This document shows, in pieces, positions 53,956 through 61,594 of a stretch of DNA of 64,000 nt. Source of the stretch: Dissulfurimicrobium hydrothermale (lineage in GTDB: Bacteria; Desulfobacterota; Dissulfuribacteria; Dissulfuribacterales; Sh68); the NCBI RefSeq assembly GCF_022026155.1, contig NZ_CP085041.1, positions 342,306 to 406,305 of the forward strand, given 5' to 3'. Position numbers and translations under genes: made by a program. The stretch's first letter is position 1. Each line of letters begins with the position of its first letter. Under the pieces are notes generated by a model. It saw nothing but the letters and a program-made list of their open reading frames with translations. It was not told the DNA's origin and did no database searches.

Positions 53956-56160
53956 CTAAACCGCACTCTCCATTGAAAGCGCAGGATGACCCTTTGCCTG
54001 CAGGAAGGCAAGGACCGCATCTTCCGTGACACCCACCTCTTCGTCTGCAATCATATCAAGGAGATCGGGCACGCCTTCCTCTTGCGCCCTTATCAGCAGC
54101 CGATCCTTGAGCTCCTCCTTGAGCATCTTAGGCATCCAGACCACCCGCTTCAATCCCCCCTCGGCCTTCATGAATTTGCGGCTGCACATATAGTGCTTGG
54201 ATACGCCCAAGAAACCTGGGGTTACGGCCCCACCGCCGACCATACCGGCAAGGGTGGTGAACTTCATCCCGCTCGGCGTCATGCCTAAATAATCGCGGTT
54301 TACCAGCATTATGCCGTTGCACATGGGCAACATAGTCGCTATGGCCTCAAAACACCCACAAGCGGTCATAGGATCGACCATAAGGCTATAGGCGCTTACG
54401 CGCTCCACCTTGCCCCTAGAGGCCTTCTTCACAAACTCATTGACCCCGACCCATTGACCAAGCAATGGGTCTATAAGCTCACCTTTTACTATAGGCTGAT
54501 TTGGACCTGTCGGGTTGATCTCATAAGACGCCTTTCCATCAAGCCAGTTATAGGCCCCGCACATCCCGATCCTTTCAGGCGTAATCACGCATACATGACT
54601 CGGGGCGAACGACTGACAGAGGGTACACGAATAAAATATCTCTTCGGTTTCATCTGTCATCGAACCCAGGCGCTCATCCCGGGCGGCATAGACCTGTCTT
54701 GCGAGCTCCAGGATCTCTTTTACCTTTTCCTCCTCTGTGTATATCTTGACCTGTACCTTATCCACAATGGCCCCAAACTCCTGGTGAAGCTTGCCGTGAA
54801 GTATGCGGCCTATATGTTCGAACTTGAAGCCCTTTTCTATGGCCTGCTTGCCGACCCTTAGCCACATGATGTTCCGCTGTCCTACATGCATTATGCCTTG
54901 GGCGTAGTTTATAAGGTGGTGAAACTGACGCTCAAGGATCGGCTCGAAGTCTGACTGCATCTGGCGGCCGGCCACCTCGACAAGTATCGCGAGCGGCAAC
55001 TTTGCGCCCAGCTGCATATCCGTCATCTCAGGCCCTTCTACGGTCACAAGGCCATCCTGAACCTCTTCCATATCCTTTGAGACCAGGAGCTCTACACCAA
55101 GCGTCCTGCCACCGCCACACTCCAGAAAGAGGTCGTCTTTCCTGACCCGCTCGCCCTCAAAGGCAGGACCGTAAGAAACCGGTATGTCTATCTTTGTAAC
55201 GGAGACCTTGAGCCCTCTCACCTCTATTGACTTCTGGACGATCTCTTCGTGCGGCACCTTGCTCACGACATGCTCATAGGTACATATGCCGGTCGGGAGC
55301 ACCTGAGGGATATCCCAGTCAGATATGGTTGGGAAACCCCAATTGATGGCGCCTGCCGCATTTGCATACCACTCGTCTGATACAGGGCCGAAGGCCATCA
55401 CAAAGGCGAACGTCCTGTCTTTGTTATATATAAGATTGCCCTTGTAATCACCAGGCTTAATGCCGCCGAAGGCCAAGGCGACACGACAGGCGAAGCCTAT
55501 GGCAAAAACAGCCGAGGTATATGTGGGTCCGAACGGCACAAGGCGGGTCGACCAACCGATCTGCACCTTCTGTTTCTTAAGCTGATCAGGCATGGTTATG
55601 CCTTCCGTCTGGTCGTGCATAAAGATATAGAGATTTTTTTCCTGGAGCTCGGTTGCTATTTTGCTGGCCATCTCAGGGTCGGATGGCGTGCCTAGTATGG
55701 CGGCGAAACCAGGAGCGGTGCCGTCGACAAACTCCACGCCGCGCTTCCTGAATATCACATCATCCGCTGCACCGAGCCATACCCTGCCCTCTGGCGGATC
55801 CTCAGTCTTTGCATAAAAATCAGGGTCGTCTATATATCTTATGGCCTCATACATCTCTTCGGCGAAAAAGGTGGCCATCCCTGCATCAAGGGCCGGAGCG
55901 AGATAGGGAAGCCAAACCCCTTCGCTTACAGGTGGCGGAAGGAGCTTGCGACACTCCTTGAATATGTCTTTCATGTCACCCAGTCTCGAGACAGGGGCGC
56001 CGAGTATGCTGTATATGATCGGCAAGTAATAAGCTGTATTCGGAAAGGCCACCTCGCGCTCAGGCCCATATTTTTTAAGTGCCTCCTCATATTTTTCTTC
56101 AGCCATATCCACTATCTTGTGAGCGCCGCGGATTGCTGATGAACAGATGATCTTAGACAT
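53956..56160 (-). CDS. acsB: Acetyl-CoA synthase AcsB (CODH/ACS beta subunit)
   Basis: Assembles acetyl-CoA from CO, the corrinoid-bound methyl group and CoA at the Ni-Ni-[4Fe-4S] A-cluster. The 734 residues are full bacterial length. The A-cluster ligands appear in FYSCTLCQSFAPSHVCVI and RIGMCGAYNW. MTACGCFEA carries the Cys-Gly-Cys that binds the distal nickel. The N-terminal domain that forms the CO channel with CODH (MSKIICSSAIRGAHKIVD) is present. The ATG has GGAGGAG. The usual partner gene acsA (CO dehydrogenase) is not in the window, so it must lie elsewhere if the pathway is complete. Confidence 0.96.
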   Translation of the reverse strand: MSKIICSSAIRGAHKIVDMAEEKYEEALKKYGPEREVAFPNTAYYLPIIYSILGAPVSRLGDMKDIFKECRKLLPPPVSEGVWLPYLAPALDAGMATFFAEEMYEAIRYIDDPDFYAKTEDPPEGRVWLGAADDVIFRKRGVEFVDGTAPGFAAILGTPSDPEMASKIATELQEKNLYIFMHDQTEGITMPDQLKKQKVQIGWSTRLVPFGPTYTSAVFAIGFACRVALAFGGIKPGDYKGNLIYNKDRTFAFVMAFGPVSDEWYANAAGAINWGFPTISDWDIPQVLPTGICTYEHVVSKVPHEEIVQKSIEVRGLKVSVTKIDIPVSYGPAFEGERVRKDDLFLECGGGRTLGVELLVSKDMEEVQDGLVTVEGPEMTDMQLGAKLPLAILVEVAGRQMQSDFEPILERQFHHLINYAQGIMHVGQRNIMWLRVGKQAIEKGFKFEHIGRILHGKLHQEFGAIVDKVQVKIYTEEEKVKEILELARQVYAARDERLGSMTDETEEIFYSCTLCQSFAPSHVCVITPERIGMCGAYNWLDGKASYEINPTGPNQPIVKGELIDPLLGQWVGVNEFVKKASRGKVERVSAYSLMVDPMTACGCFEAIATMLPMCNGIMLVNRDYLGMTPSGMKFTTLAGMVGGGAVTPGFLGVSKHYMCSRKFMKAEGGLKRVVWMPKMLKEELKDRLLIRAQEEGVPDLLDMIADEEVGVTEDAVLAFLQAKGHPALSMESAV

Positions 56161-56183
56161 AATCTCCTCCAGTCATTATTGTA

Positions 56184-59105
56184 TTACATCATCCCCTGGA
56201 CCAGCGTATCCACCAAAGATGCCGCATGGGGATGCCTCATAACCATGAGCTCGCCACCTGCCAGCATGAGGACCGACGCGGTTACAGCCTCCATAAGCAC
56301 CCCCCTTTTCTCCTGGTCTCCGTAATAAGGATCGGTGGGCAACTTTGTCTCCTTGGCCTTCCATACCTCCCTGCCAAGCTGACAGATAAAAGGCGCCTGC
56401 AGCTTGTCGTCCTGCTGAGTAAGGGCTGCAAGGCGGATACGCTCCATGACCGAGTATGTATACTCGAGTCCATAGCCCACCGCGCCTATGGATGGATCCA
56501 TTAGTATCTGATTTAGGGACACCCCGAGGTTCTCAAAGAGGATATTCAACTGTTTGGCAAGATTCACGTCGATCGGGGTTGAGGCCACAACCGGCAATCC
56601 AAATGCCATAGCCGTTGCCCCGAGGTTTCGATAATTCGCATCAGTAAGCGGCGCTATACATACCTTCTTAGAACCAATAAGACCCGTGACCTCCCTTAAG
56701 GTCTCCGTGTCCTTTTCGGCATTGCCGCAGCCCCACAAGATGACCGGCGCATTGATCTCGTCTATGACGGCCTTTGCGGTCTTTGCCGCATCGGATGACG
56801 GTCGGTTGAGGCCATTCGGATCCGTACTGACAAGCGACAGACATACCGCTCTTGCACCGAATTCATTCACGCATTTCCTCGCCCAGGCAACAGGGTCGCC
56901 TATTACGTCTTTATAGTAGACGGAGAGACATTCAGGCCAATCCTCTGGCGGGACATCCAGCACCTCAAGCGCCACCCTGGGTGGATTGGGCATGTCGCCC
57001 TCAAAGAGATGAAACGGCAAGGCGCTCTCACCGCCCACCGTTATCGCCCTTTCGTCGTCTCCTATGGTCACCTCGCGGATGAAGGAGTCCACCCTTTCTA
57101 TAAACAAGTCCTGCGGTATCCCAGCGCTTCTTTCTATAAGGGACTTGGCCTCTTTTTTGAGACTGGAGACCGTGGCCTTGGCCGCTGCAACAGTCGGCAC
57201 TTCCCTCTCTTCTTTCTTCTTCGACGCCTGTTTGACTTTTTCCCTAGGCGCCTGCTTGGGCTCAGGCATCTGTATCTCGTGGGGGATCGGCGCCGCAGCC
57301 TCTCCAGCCTTTTCTTCGGGCCTTGGTTCGAGAGGTCTTGGTACCTCTGAAGGCATAGGCCGAATCGGTGCAGTCTGCACCACCACCCCGCCCGCCTCCA
57401 CGGCCTTCATGCCGCGGGCAGCCTTTTCGTCGCCAGGTTTGAGATCAAGCGCCTTTTTGAAACAATCCCTTGCGCCGTCGACATCCCCCTTGGCCAGACA
57501 AACATTGCCCTTACCGACAAGACGAATGACGAGCTTCTGTATCCACTCTTCTTCAGTAAATCCCTCGGGGCAGGGGGGCAAACCCATATCTTTGACAGGC
57601 ATTTGGGCCACGACTTGGGGCGGCGCTTCTATCTTGGCATCAATCCTGTCTGTCTCTTGAGGGGCCGCATGAAGGACCTGTGCTGGCTCAATGACCGTCG
57701 CTGGCTCCATCCCACCCCCATGGAGCATGAATTCAGCCTCAAGAAAGTGTCTGATCGCCTCAAATTGCTCTTCAGTGAGGCCCAGCGCCTTTCTGAGCGC
57801 CCCAAGACCTAGATTCAAAGATCTGAGTATAACCTGCTCCCTTGGAGAAAGCGGTGTGCCATGGCAGACAGACCCACCGGTCTGCACCATATCAGCCATG
57901 GGCACTTGTCCAGGTGATCGTCTATTCTCCTCAAGCTCAAGCCTTGCGGCCCTTGCTTCCATATCTTGCTGACTAGCCATCGCCTTTGCTGCCTCCAGTT
58001 CCTTCTTAAGACCCATCAATTCGACGTCGATCCTTTCCCTTTCCCTCGCTGCCGATTCCCTTGACGCCAAGGCCTCGGCCCTGGCCTTTTCAAGCTTGGA
58101 CTTCAGTTCAGCCTCTGCCTCAGACCTTCCTCTCTCAAACGATACATCCAAGGCCTCCTGCCCGACGAGCACCGGCTCTACACCCCTTACCTCCGGCCTC
58201 GGCCCAAGCCCGGCCCTCTTTACAATCTCGGGTGCAGCCTCTTCCCACTCGATCGCCATTATATGACAACCTGCAACGCCAGGGATCTCGCGCACCTGGT
58301 TGATAATATCGACAGCTATATCGATCCCTTCCTCCCTCTGATCCTTTGAATCCCTTAATCGCTTGAGCACCTCGTCCGTAACCTCAAGCCCTGGGACATT
58401 GTTTTTCATGTATTTAGCCATGCCGAAAGACTTGGGCGGGGTGACGCCAGCAAGGATATAGACCTTCTCATGGAGACCGAGGTCGCGAACCATTTCCATG
58501 AACCTTGCAAACTTCTTGACATTGTAGATGATCTGAGTCTGTATGAAATTAGCCCCAGCCTCGACCTTTTTAGCAAGCCTCTTTGGCCTGAACTCAAACG
58601 GGTCTGCAAACGGATTGGCGGCGGCTCCAAGAAAGAACCTAGGCGCCGCGCCCTTTATCTCCTCTCCACATTGAAACCGCGCATCGTCCCGCATACCTCT
58701 GACCATACCAAGGAGCTGTATAGAGTCCATGTCAAAGACACCCTTGGATTGGGGGTGATTGCCAAAACGCTGATGGTCTCCGGTAAGACACAAGAGATTC
58801 TTGATCCCGAGGGCTGATGCACCTAGTATGTCTGCCTGCATACCTATACGGTTTCTGTCCCTGCAGGTCATCTGCATGACCGGTTCAAGCCCCTCGGAAA
58901 GGGCGATAAGTCCGGCTGTCAGGCTTGACATGCGCACGATCGCAGTCTGACAGTCTGTTATATTTACAGCGTCCACATGCCCTTTGAGTATACGCGCCTT
59001 CCTGCGCACTACATCCGGATCCCCATTCTTCGGCGGACCAAGTTCCCCTGTGACTGCAAATTGGCCTGATGTCAATATATGTTCCAGATTGCTTCCTGCT
59101 ATCAC
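56184..59105 (-). CDS. Fusion: methylenetetrahydrofolate reductase (MetF) - coiled coil/TPR linker - corrinoid iron-sulfur protein small subunit (AcsD)
   Basis: A 973-residue protein joining two acetyl-CoA-pathway steps. About 1-305 is MetF (FAVTGELGPPKNGDPDVVRR, VNITDCQTAIVRMSSL, LLCLTGDHQRFGNHP, AGANFIQTQIIYNV). About 320-395 is a charged coiled coil, 400-470 a helical segment and 527-573 a TPR-like repeat (CLAKGDVDGARDCFKKALDL). A Pro/Lys-rich stretch follows. From about 668 to the end is AcsD (AITVGGESALPFHLFEGDMP, LSVYYKDVIGDPVAWARKCV, CIAPLTDANYRNLGATAMAF). The start GTG 59105 overlaps the metV stop as GTGA, with GGGAGG upstream. No break in frame is seen. acsB follows after 23 bases. 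No separate metF or acsD is in the window. Confidence 0.93.
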   Translation of the reverse strand: MIAGSNLEHILTSGQFAVTGELGPPKNGDPDVVRRKARILKGHVDAVNITDCQTAIVRMSSLTAGLIALSEGLEPVMQMTCRDRNRIGMQADILGASALGIKNLLCLTGDHQRFGNHPQSKGVFDMDSIQLLGMVRGMRDDARFQCGEEIKGAAPRFFLGAAANPFADPFEFRPKRLAKKVEAGANFIQTQIIYNVKKFARFMEMVRDLGLHEKVYILAGVTPPKSFGMAKYMKNNVPGLEVTDEVLKRLRDSKDQREEGIDIAVDIINQVREIPGVAGCHIMAIEWEEAAPEIVKRAGLGPRPEVRGVEPVLVGQEALDVSFERGRSEAEAELKSKLEKARAEALASRESAARERERIDVELMGLKKELEAAKAMASQQDMEARAARLELEENRRSPGQVPMADMVQTGGSVCHGTPLSPREQVILRSLNLGLGALRKALGLTEEQFEAIRHFLEAEFMLHGGGMEPATVIEPAQVLHAAPQETDRIDAKIEAPPQVVAQMPVKDMGLPPCPEGFTEEEWIQKLVIRLVGKGNVCLAKGDVDGARDCFKKALDLKPGDEKAARGMKAVEAGGVVVQTAPIRPMPSEVPRPLEPRPEEKAGEAAAPIPHEIQMPEPKQAPREKVKQASKKKEEREVPTVAAAKATVSSLKKEAKSLIERSAGIPQDLFIERVDSFIREVTIGDDERAITVGGESALPFHLFEGDMPNPPRVALEVLDVPPEDWPECLSVYYKDVIGDPVAWARKCVNEFGARAVCLSLVSTDPNGLNRPSSDAAKTAKAVIDEINAPVILWGCGNAEKDTETLREVTGLIGSKKVCIAPLTDANYRNLGATAMAFGLPVVASTPIDVNLAKQLNILFENLGVSLNQILMDPSIGAVGYGLEYTYSVMERIRLAALTQQDDKLQAPFICQLGREVWKAKETKLPTDPYYGDQEKRGVLMEAVTASVLMLAGGELMVMRHPHAASLVDTLVQGMM

Positions 59106-59770
59106 GGCAACAGATCCTCCCTGACCCTGCGACGCGGTCCGCCGTGTCCTGCAGCGGTCCAATCGCGAATGGGCATTATTTCTGTCAGTCTTTCGGCCTC
59201 ACCCTGCGCGGAAAGTCTATCGTAAATCCTGTGCCAGATGCATGGGGTGTCAGGATCGATCTCGCACCTGCCGCCCTGGGAGCCGCCGCACGGCCCGTTT
59301 GAAAGCCCCTTGGCGCACCTTGCTACAGGACAAAGCCCGCCTGTCAAGTGCAACACACAGGCCCCGCAGCCTGCACACATCTCCTTCCACTCGCCGCTCG
59401 AGAGATTCGCCCCATAAAACGAGGTATTAAGCGCAGGGAAAACCCTGACGCCAGGACATAGATCGGCTATAAAATTCACACCTACGCCACAGGCCGTTGA
59501 TAGAACCGCATCATAGCCCTTGCCGCGTTCCTTCAATGGCTCAAGGTATTCTGGATCACACTGTCTTACATAGGTATCCGTGTCTATCTCGATAGACGCC
59601 CCAAGATTCCTGCGCCCAAGCCTTATGGCCGAGGCCAGGATCGCGACCTCCTTATCCCCGCCTGCCGAACATACCGCAACACAGCCCCGACATCCGAGGA
59701 TCAGGAGCCTCGAGACCCCTTCAAGCATCTTCAATATCTCTTTCAACGGCTTTCTCTCAGCTATTATCAT
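59102..59770 (-). CDS. metV: MetV-like methylenetetrahydrofolate reductase partner (cysteine-rich)
   Basis: The second subunit of the MetFV-type methylene-THF reductase of acetogens; it transfers electrons to MetF. The 222 residues contain GCRGCVAVCSAGGDKEVAIL, STACGVGVNFIADLCPG and a cysteine-dense C-terminal block, CAGCGACVLHLTGGLCPVAR followed by CAKGLSNGPCGG, able to hold Fe-S clusters and zinc. It overlaps the MetF-AcsD fusion by four bases and the upstream MvhD gene by four bases, so all three should be made together. The grouping with hdr and mvhD genes is that of the bifurcation-type MetFV-HdrABC-MvhD complex described in Moorella. Confidence 0.88.
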   Translation of the reverse strand: MIIAERKPLKEILKMLEGVSRLLILGCRGCVAVCSAGGDKEVAILASAIRLGRRNLGASIEIDTDTYVRQCDPEYLEPLKERGKGYDAVLSTACGVGVNFIADLCPGVRVFPALNTSFYGANLSSGEWKEMCAGCGACVLHLTGGLCPVARCAKGLSNGPCGGSQGGRCEIDPDTPCIWHRIYDRLSAQGEAERLTEIMPIRDWTAAGHGGPRRRVREDLLP

Positions 59771-60159
59771 TTCTTTTCACCCCTCACACGGCCTATCATC
59801 TCGCGGGCCGCATCCACAACAGGGCCTGATTCGCCGCGCGGGACAAAGAACATCCCGACAAGCTCTGGGTTCATATCGAGCTCTTTCAATATCTCGCCCG
59901 CCTTCTTTACCCTCTTGGCGGCCATCCGACTCCCATTCAGATTGTGACAGCCGTCGACCGGACATCCGGCTACAAAGACTGCATCGGCACCCGCACTGAA
60001 GGCATCCAGAATAGATGTGAGCTCAAGCCTACCAGTACAAGGAACCCTCTCGATCTGGACGCCATCCGGCAGGAGCCCAGTCTCTTTTATGGCCTCTGCA
60101 GATACAGAAATAGTATAATTGCAACAAAAGCCCACGATTTTGGGATTGCTATCGGACAT
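59767..60159 (-). CDS. MvhD-like hydrogenase/heterodisulfide reductase iron-sulfur subunit (second, cysteine form)
   Basis: A 130-residue [2Fe-2S] protein that passes electrons to HdrA. The visible pattern is IVGFCCNYTISVSAEAI, VPCTGRLELTSILDAFSAGA and VFVAGCPVDGCHNLNGSRMA. It differs from classical MvhD in CCNY and in Asn after the CH, so it is a diverged paralogue of the Sec-containing MvhD at 60.7-61.5 kb. It starts 11 bases inside the end of the hdrC-like gene and overlaps metV by four. It may be the subunit dedicated to MetV/MetF (inference). Confidence 0.85.
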   Translation of the reverse strand: MSDSNPKIVGFCCNYTISVSAEAIKETGLLPDGVQIERVPCTGRLELTSILDAFSAGADAVFVAGCPVDGCHNLNGSRMAAKRVKKAGEILKELDMNPELVGMFFVPRGESGPVVDAAREMIGRVRGEKK

Positions 60160-60733
60160 CTCTTCCCTCCACCATACCCCTATATTCCTGTGAAGGCGAA
60201 AGCGCTATAGCCTTAGCCGGGCATTCTAGGACGCATATGCCACAGGCCTTACACTTATCTGGATCGATAAAGGCATAGCCCTCGGAGACAATCCCGGGCG
60301 CACCGAATGGACAGAGCCTTACACAAGTAAGACAGGCCACGCACTTGCCAGGGTCGACCTCTGCAAAGAGCCCGAGCCTTTTAAGCCTCTCTCTGTCCGC
60401 CAGCCCTCGCCTCACCGCCTCTGTCCTCAGGGCCTTGATTACATCGCTACAACGCACCCCTTGTGGACACACTGGCACACAGCTCTGACACTGAGAGCAC
60501 GCCCAGATGATGTCGGAAGTCATGAGCTCGTCTTCCATCCCAAGGATTACCATGTGCACAATCTTCCTAGGGTCGAACGCCGAGACCACCTTCTCGACAG
60601 GACATGCGCCACTGCATGCGCCGCAGGTAAAGCATTGAGCCAAGGTTAAACAGCCGTCATAAACGGCGATTCCGGTTTCAAACGATTCGTTCAGAGATGC
60701 CGCCTGTATGGTCATAGCAAGCCCCGCCTTCAC
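60149..60733 (-). CDS. HdrC-like protein with additional ferredoxin domain
   Basis: A 194-residue iron-sulfur protein. The N-terminal part is HdrC-like, with CFTCGACSGACPVEKVV and CSQCQSCVPVCPQGVRCSD as its two cluster motifs. The C-terminal ~70 residues form a two-cluster ferredoxin (KCVACLTCVRLCPFG and KCKACGICVLECPAKAI). Classical HdrC has only the first pair, so this is an extended form. GTG at 60733 overlaps the mvhD stop; ATG 60715 is an alternative start. HdrB, the usual partner, is not in the window. Confidence 0.87.
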   Translation of the reverse strand: MKAGLAMTIQAASLNESFETGIAVYDGCLTLAQCFTCGACSGACPVEKVVSAFDPRKIVHMVILGMEDELMTSDIIWACSQCQSCVPVCPQGVRCSDVIKALRTEAVRRGLADRERLKRLGLFAEVDPGKCVACLTCVRLCPFGAPGIVSEGYAFIDPDKCKACGICVLECPAKAIALSPSQEYRGMVEGRDVR

Positions 60734-61515
60734 TCATTCCTGACCAGGACGAGACCCTGGCCATCTTCTTTTACAACGCCCTTTTTCACAAGGCCCTGGA
60801 TGACCTTATCAATTAAATCATCAGGGGCGCTGCTCAGGCCCCTCAACGATGAAATGTCGTGATGGACGCCATCGGCCATGACCGACAAAAGGTCTTCCCT
60901 CAGCGCCTCTTCGCGAAAGACCGGCAGGACCTTCTCCGCCACATCCCTCGAGATGGCGTCTGGCGTATAGATTGAATAATCGCCTTGTTCATGCATCTTC
61001 TTTGCAAGATTCCCAATAGCGGTACGCACCTTTGGGACCTGAGCGGCCCTGCATGCGGCCCCAAGCCGCCTTTTCAATGTAGTCGGATCGACCTCGCCAT
61101 CTCCTTGCCCAAAAGGCCCCATCGTCCTGATTTTCGCGACATATCTGGTTACAAGCTCTACAAACCTTGGACCTTCCGCAGCCGACGCCCATTCAAGGGT
61201 AAAACGGTCGGGATTCATGCCGGCGGCCCTTAATACCTGCCGCGCAGTCTCGGCCATTATCAACGCCTCGTAATTACCAGACTGGTAATGACACTCGCCC
61301 AGGTGTCACCCGCCTGTAAACACACCATCCGCCCCGCATCTAAAGGCCTCCAGGATAAACCTCGCATCGATCCGCCCCGTGCACATCACCCTTATTACCC
61401 TGATATTTGGCGGATACTGATACCGTCCGACGCCGGCAGAATCTGCGGCGGCATAACAGCACCAGTGACAGAAAAAGCCCAATATGCGGGGATCAAAGCC
61501 CTCTGTCTGGGTCAT
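60730..61515 (-). CDS. mvhD: Selenocysteine-containing MvhD (HdrA-associated [2Fe-2S] subunit)
   Basis: One 261-residue protein if TGA 61306-61308 is read as selenocysteine. Before it stand [40 protein letters not shown] and GVFTGG. After it [16 protein letters not shown] restores the canonical MvhD motif GG-C-HLG-CHY with Sec for Cys. The remainder ([32 protein letters not shown]) is normal MvhD, with an extra ~100-residue C-terminal helical extension. A SECIS-like hairpin follows the TGA. Sec forms of this subunit (VhuD) are known in methanogens. It lies between hdrA and hdrC-like genes. AGGAGA precedes ATG 61515. Confidence 0.9.
61273..61308 (-). promoter_or_regulatory. UGA-Sec codon and SECIS-like hairpin of mvhD
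   Basis: Sixteen bases after the TGA (61306-61308) the minus strand reads ATTACC-AGTCT-GGTAAT (61273-61289). This is a six-pair stem, extendable past one mismatch, with apical loop AGTCT, one base different from the GGTCT of fdhF-type SECIS elements. Confidence 0.8.
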
Positions 61516-61530
61516 AATATATCTCCTTTA

Positions 61531-61550
61531 GGCAGGCATGTGGGCCTGCC
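61531..61550 (-). other. Intercistronic hairpin between hdrA and mvhD
   Basis: GGCAGGC (61531-61537) and GCCTGCC (61544-61550) form a perfect seven-pair stem with a six-base loop in the 79-base gap, just before the mvhD ribosome-binding site. No T-run follows on the minus strand, so it may stabilise or process the transcript rather than end it. Confidence 0.5.
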
Positions 61551-61594
61551 ACTGCTTTTTGCTGCGCAATCATTCATATTGATACTTCATAAAA

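Noticed and set aside
58061-58303. Basic, Pro/Arg-rich frames antisense to the coiled-coil linker of the MetF-AcsD fusion
   Set aside because: They are by-products of GC-rich codon use on the other strand and lack start signals and homology.
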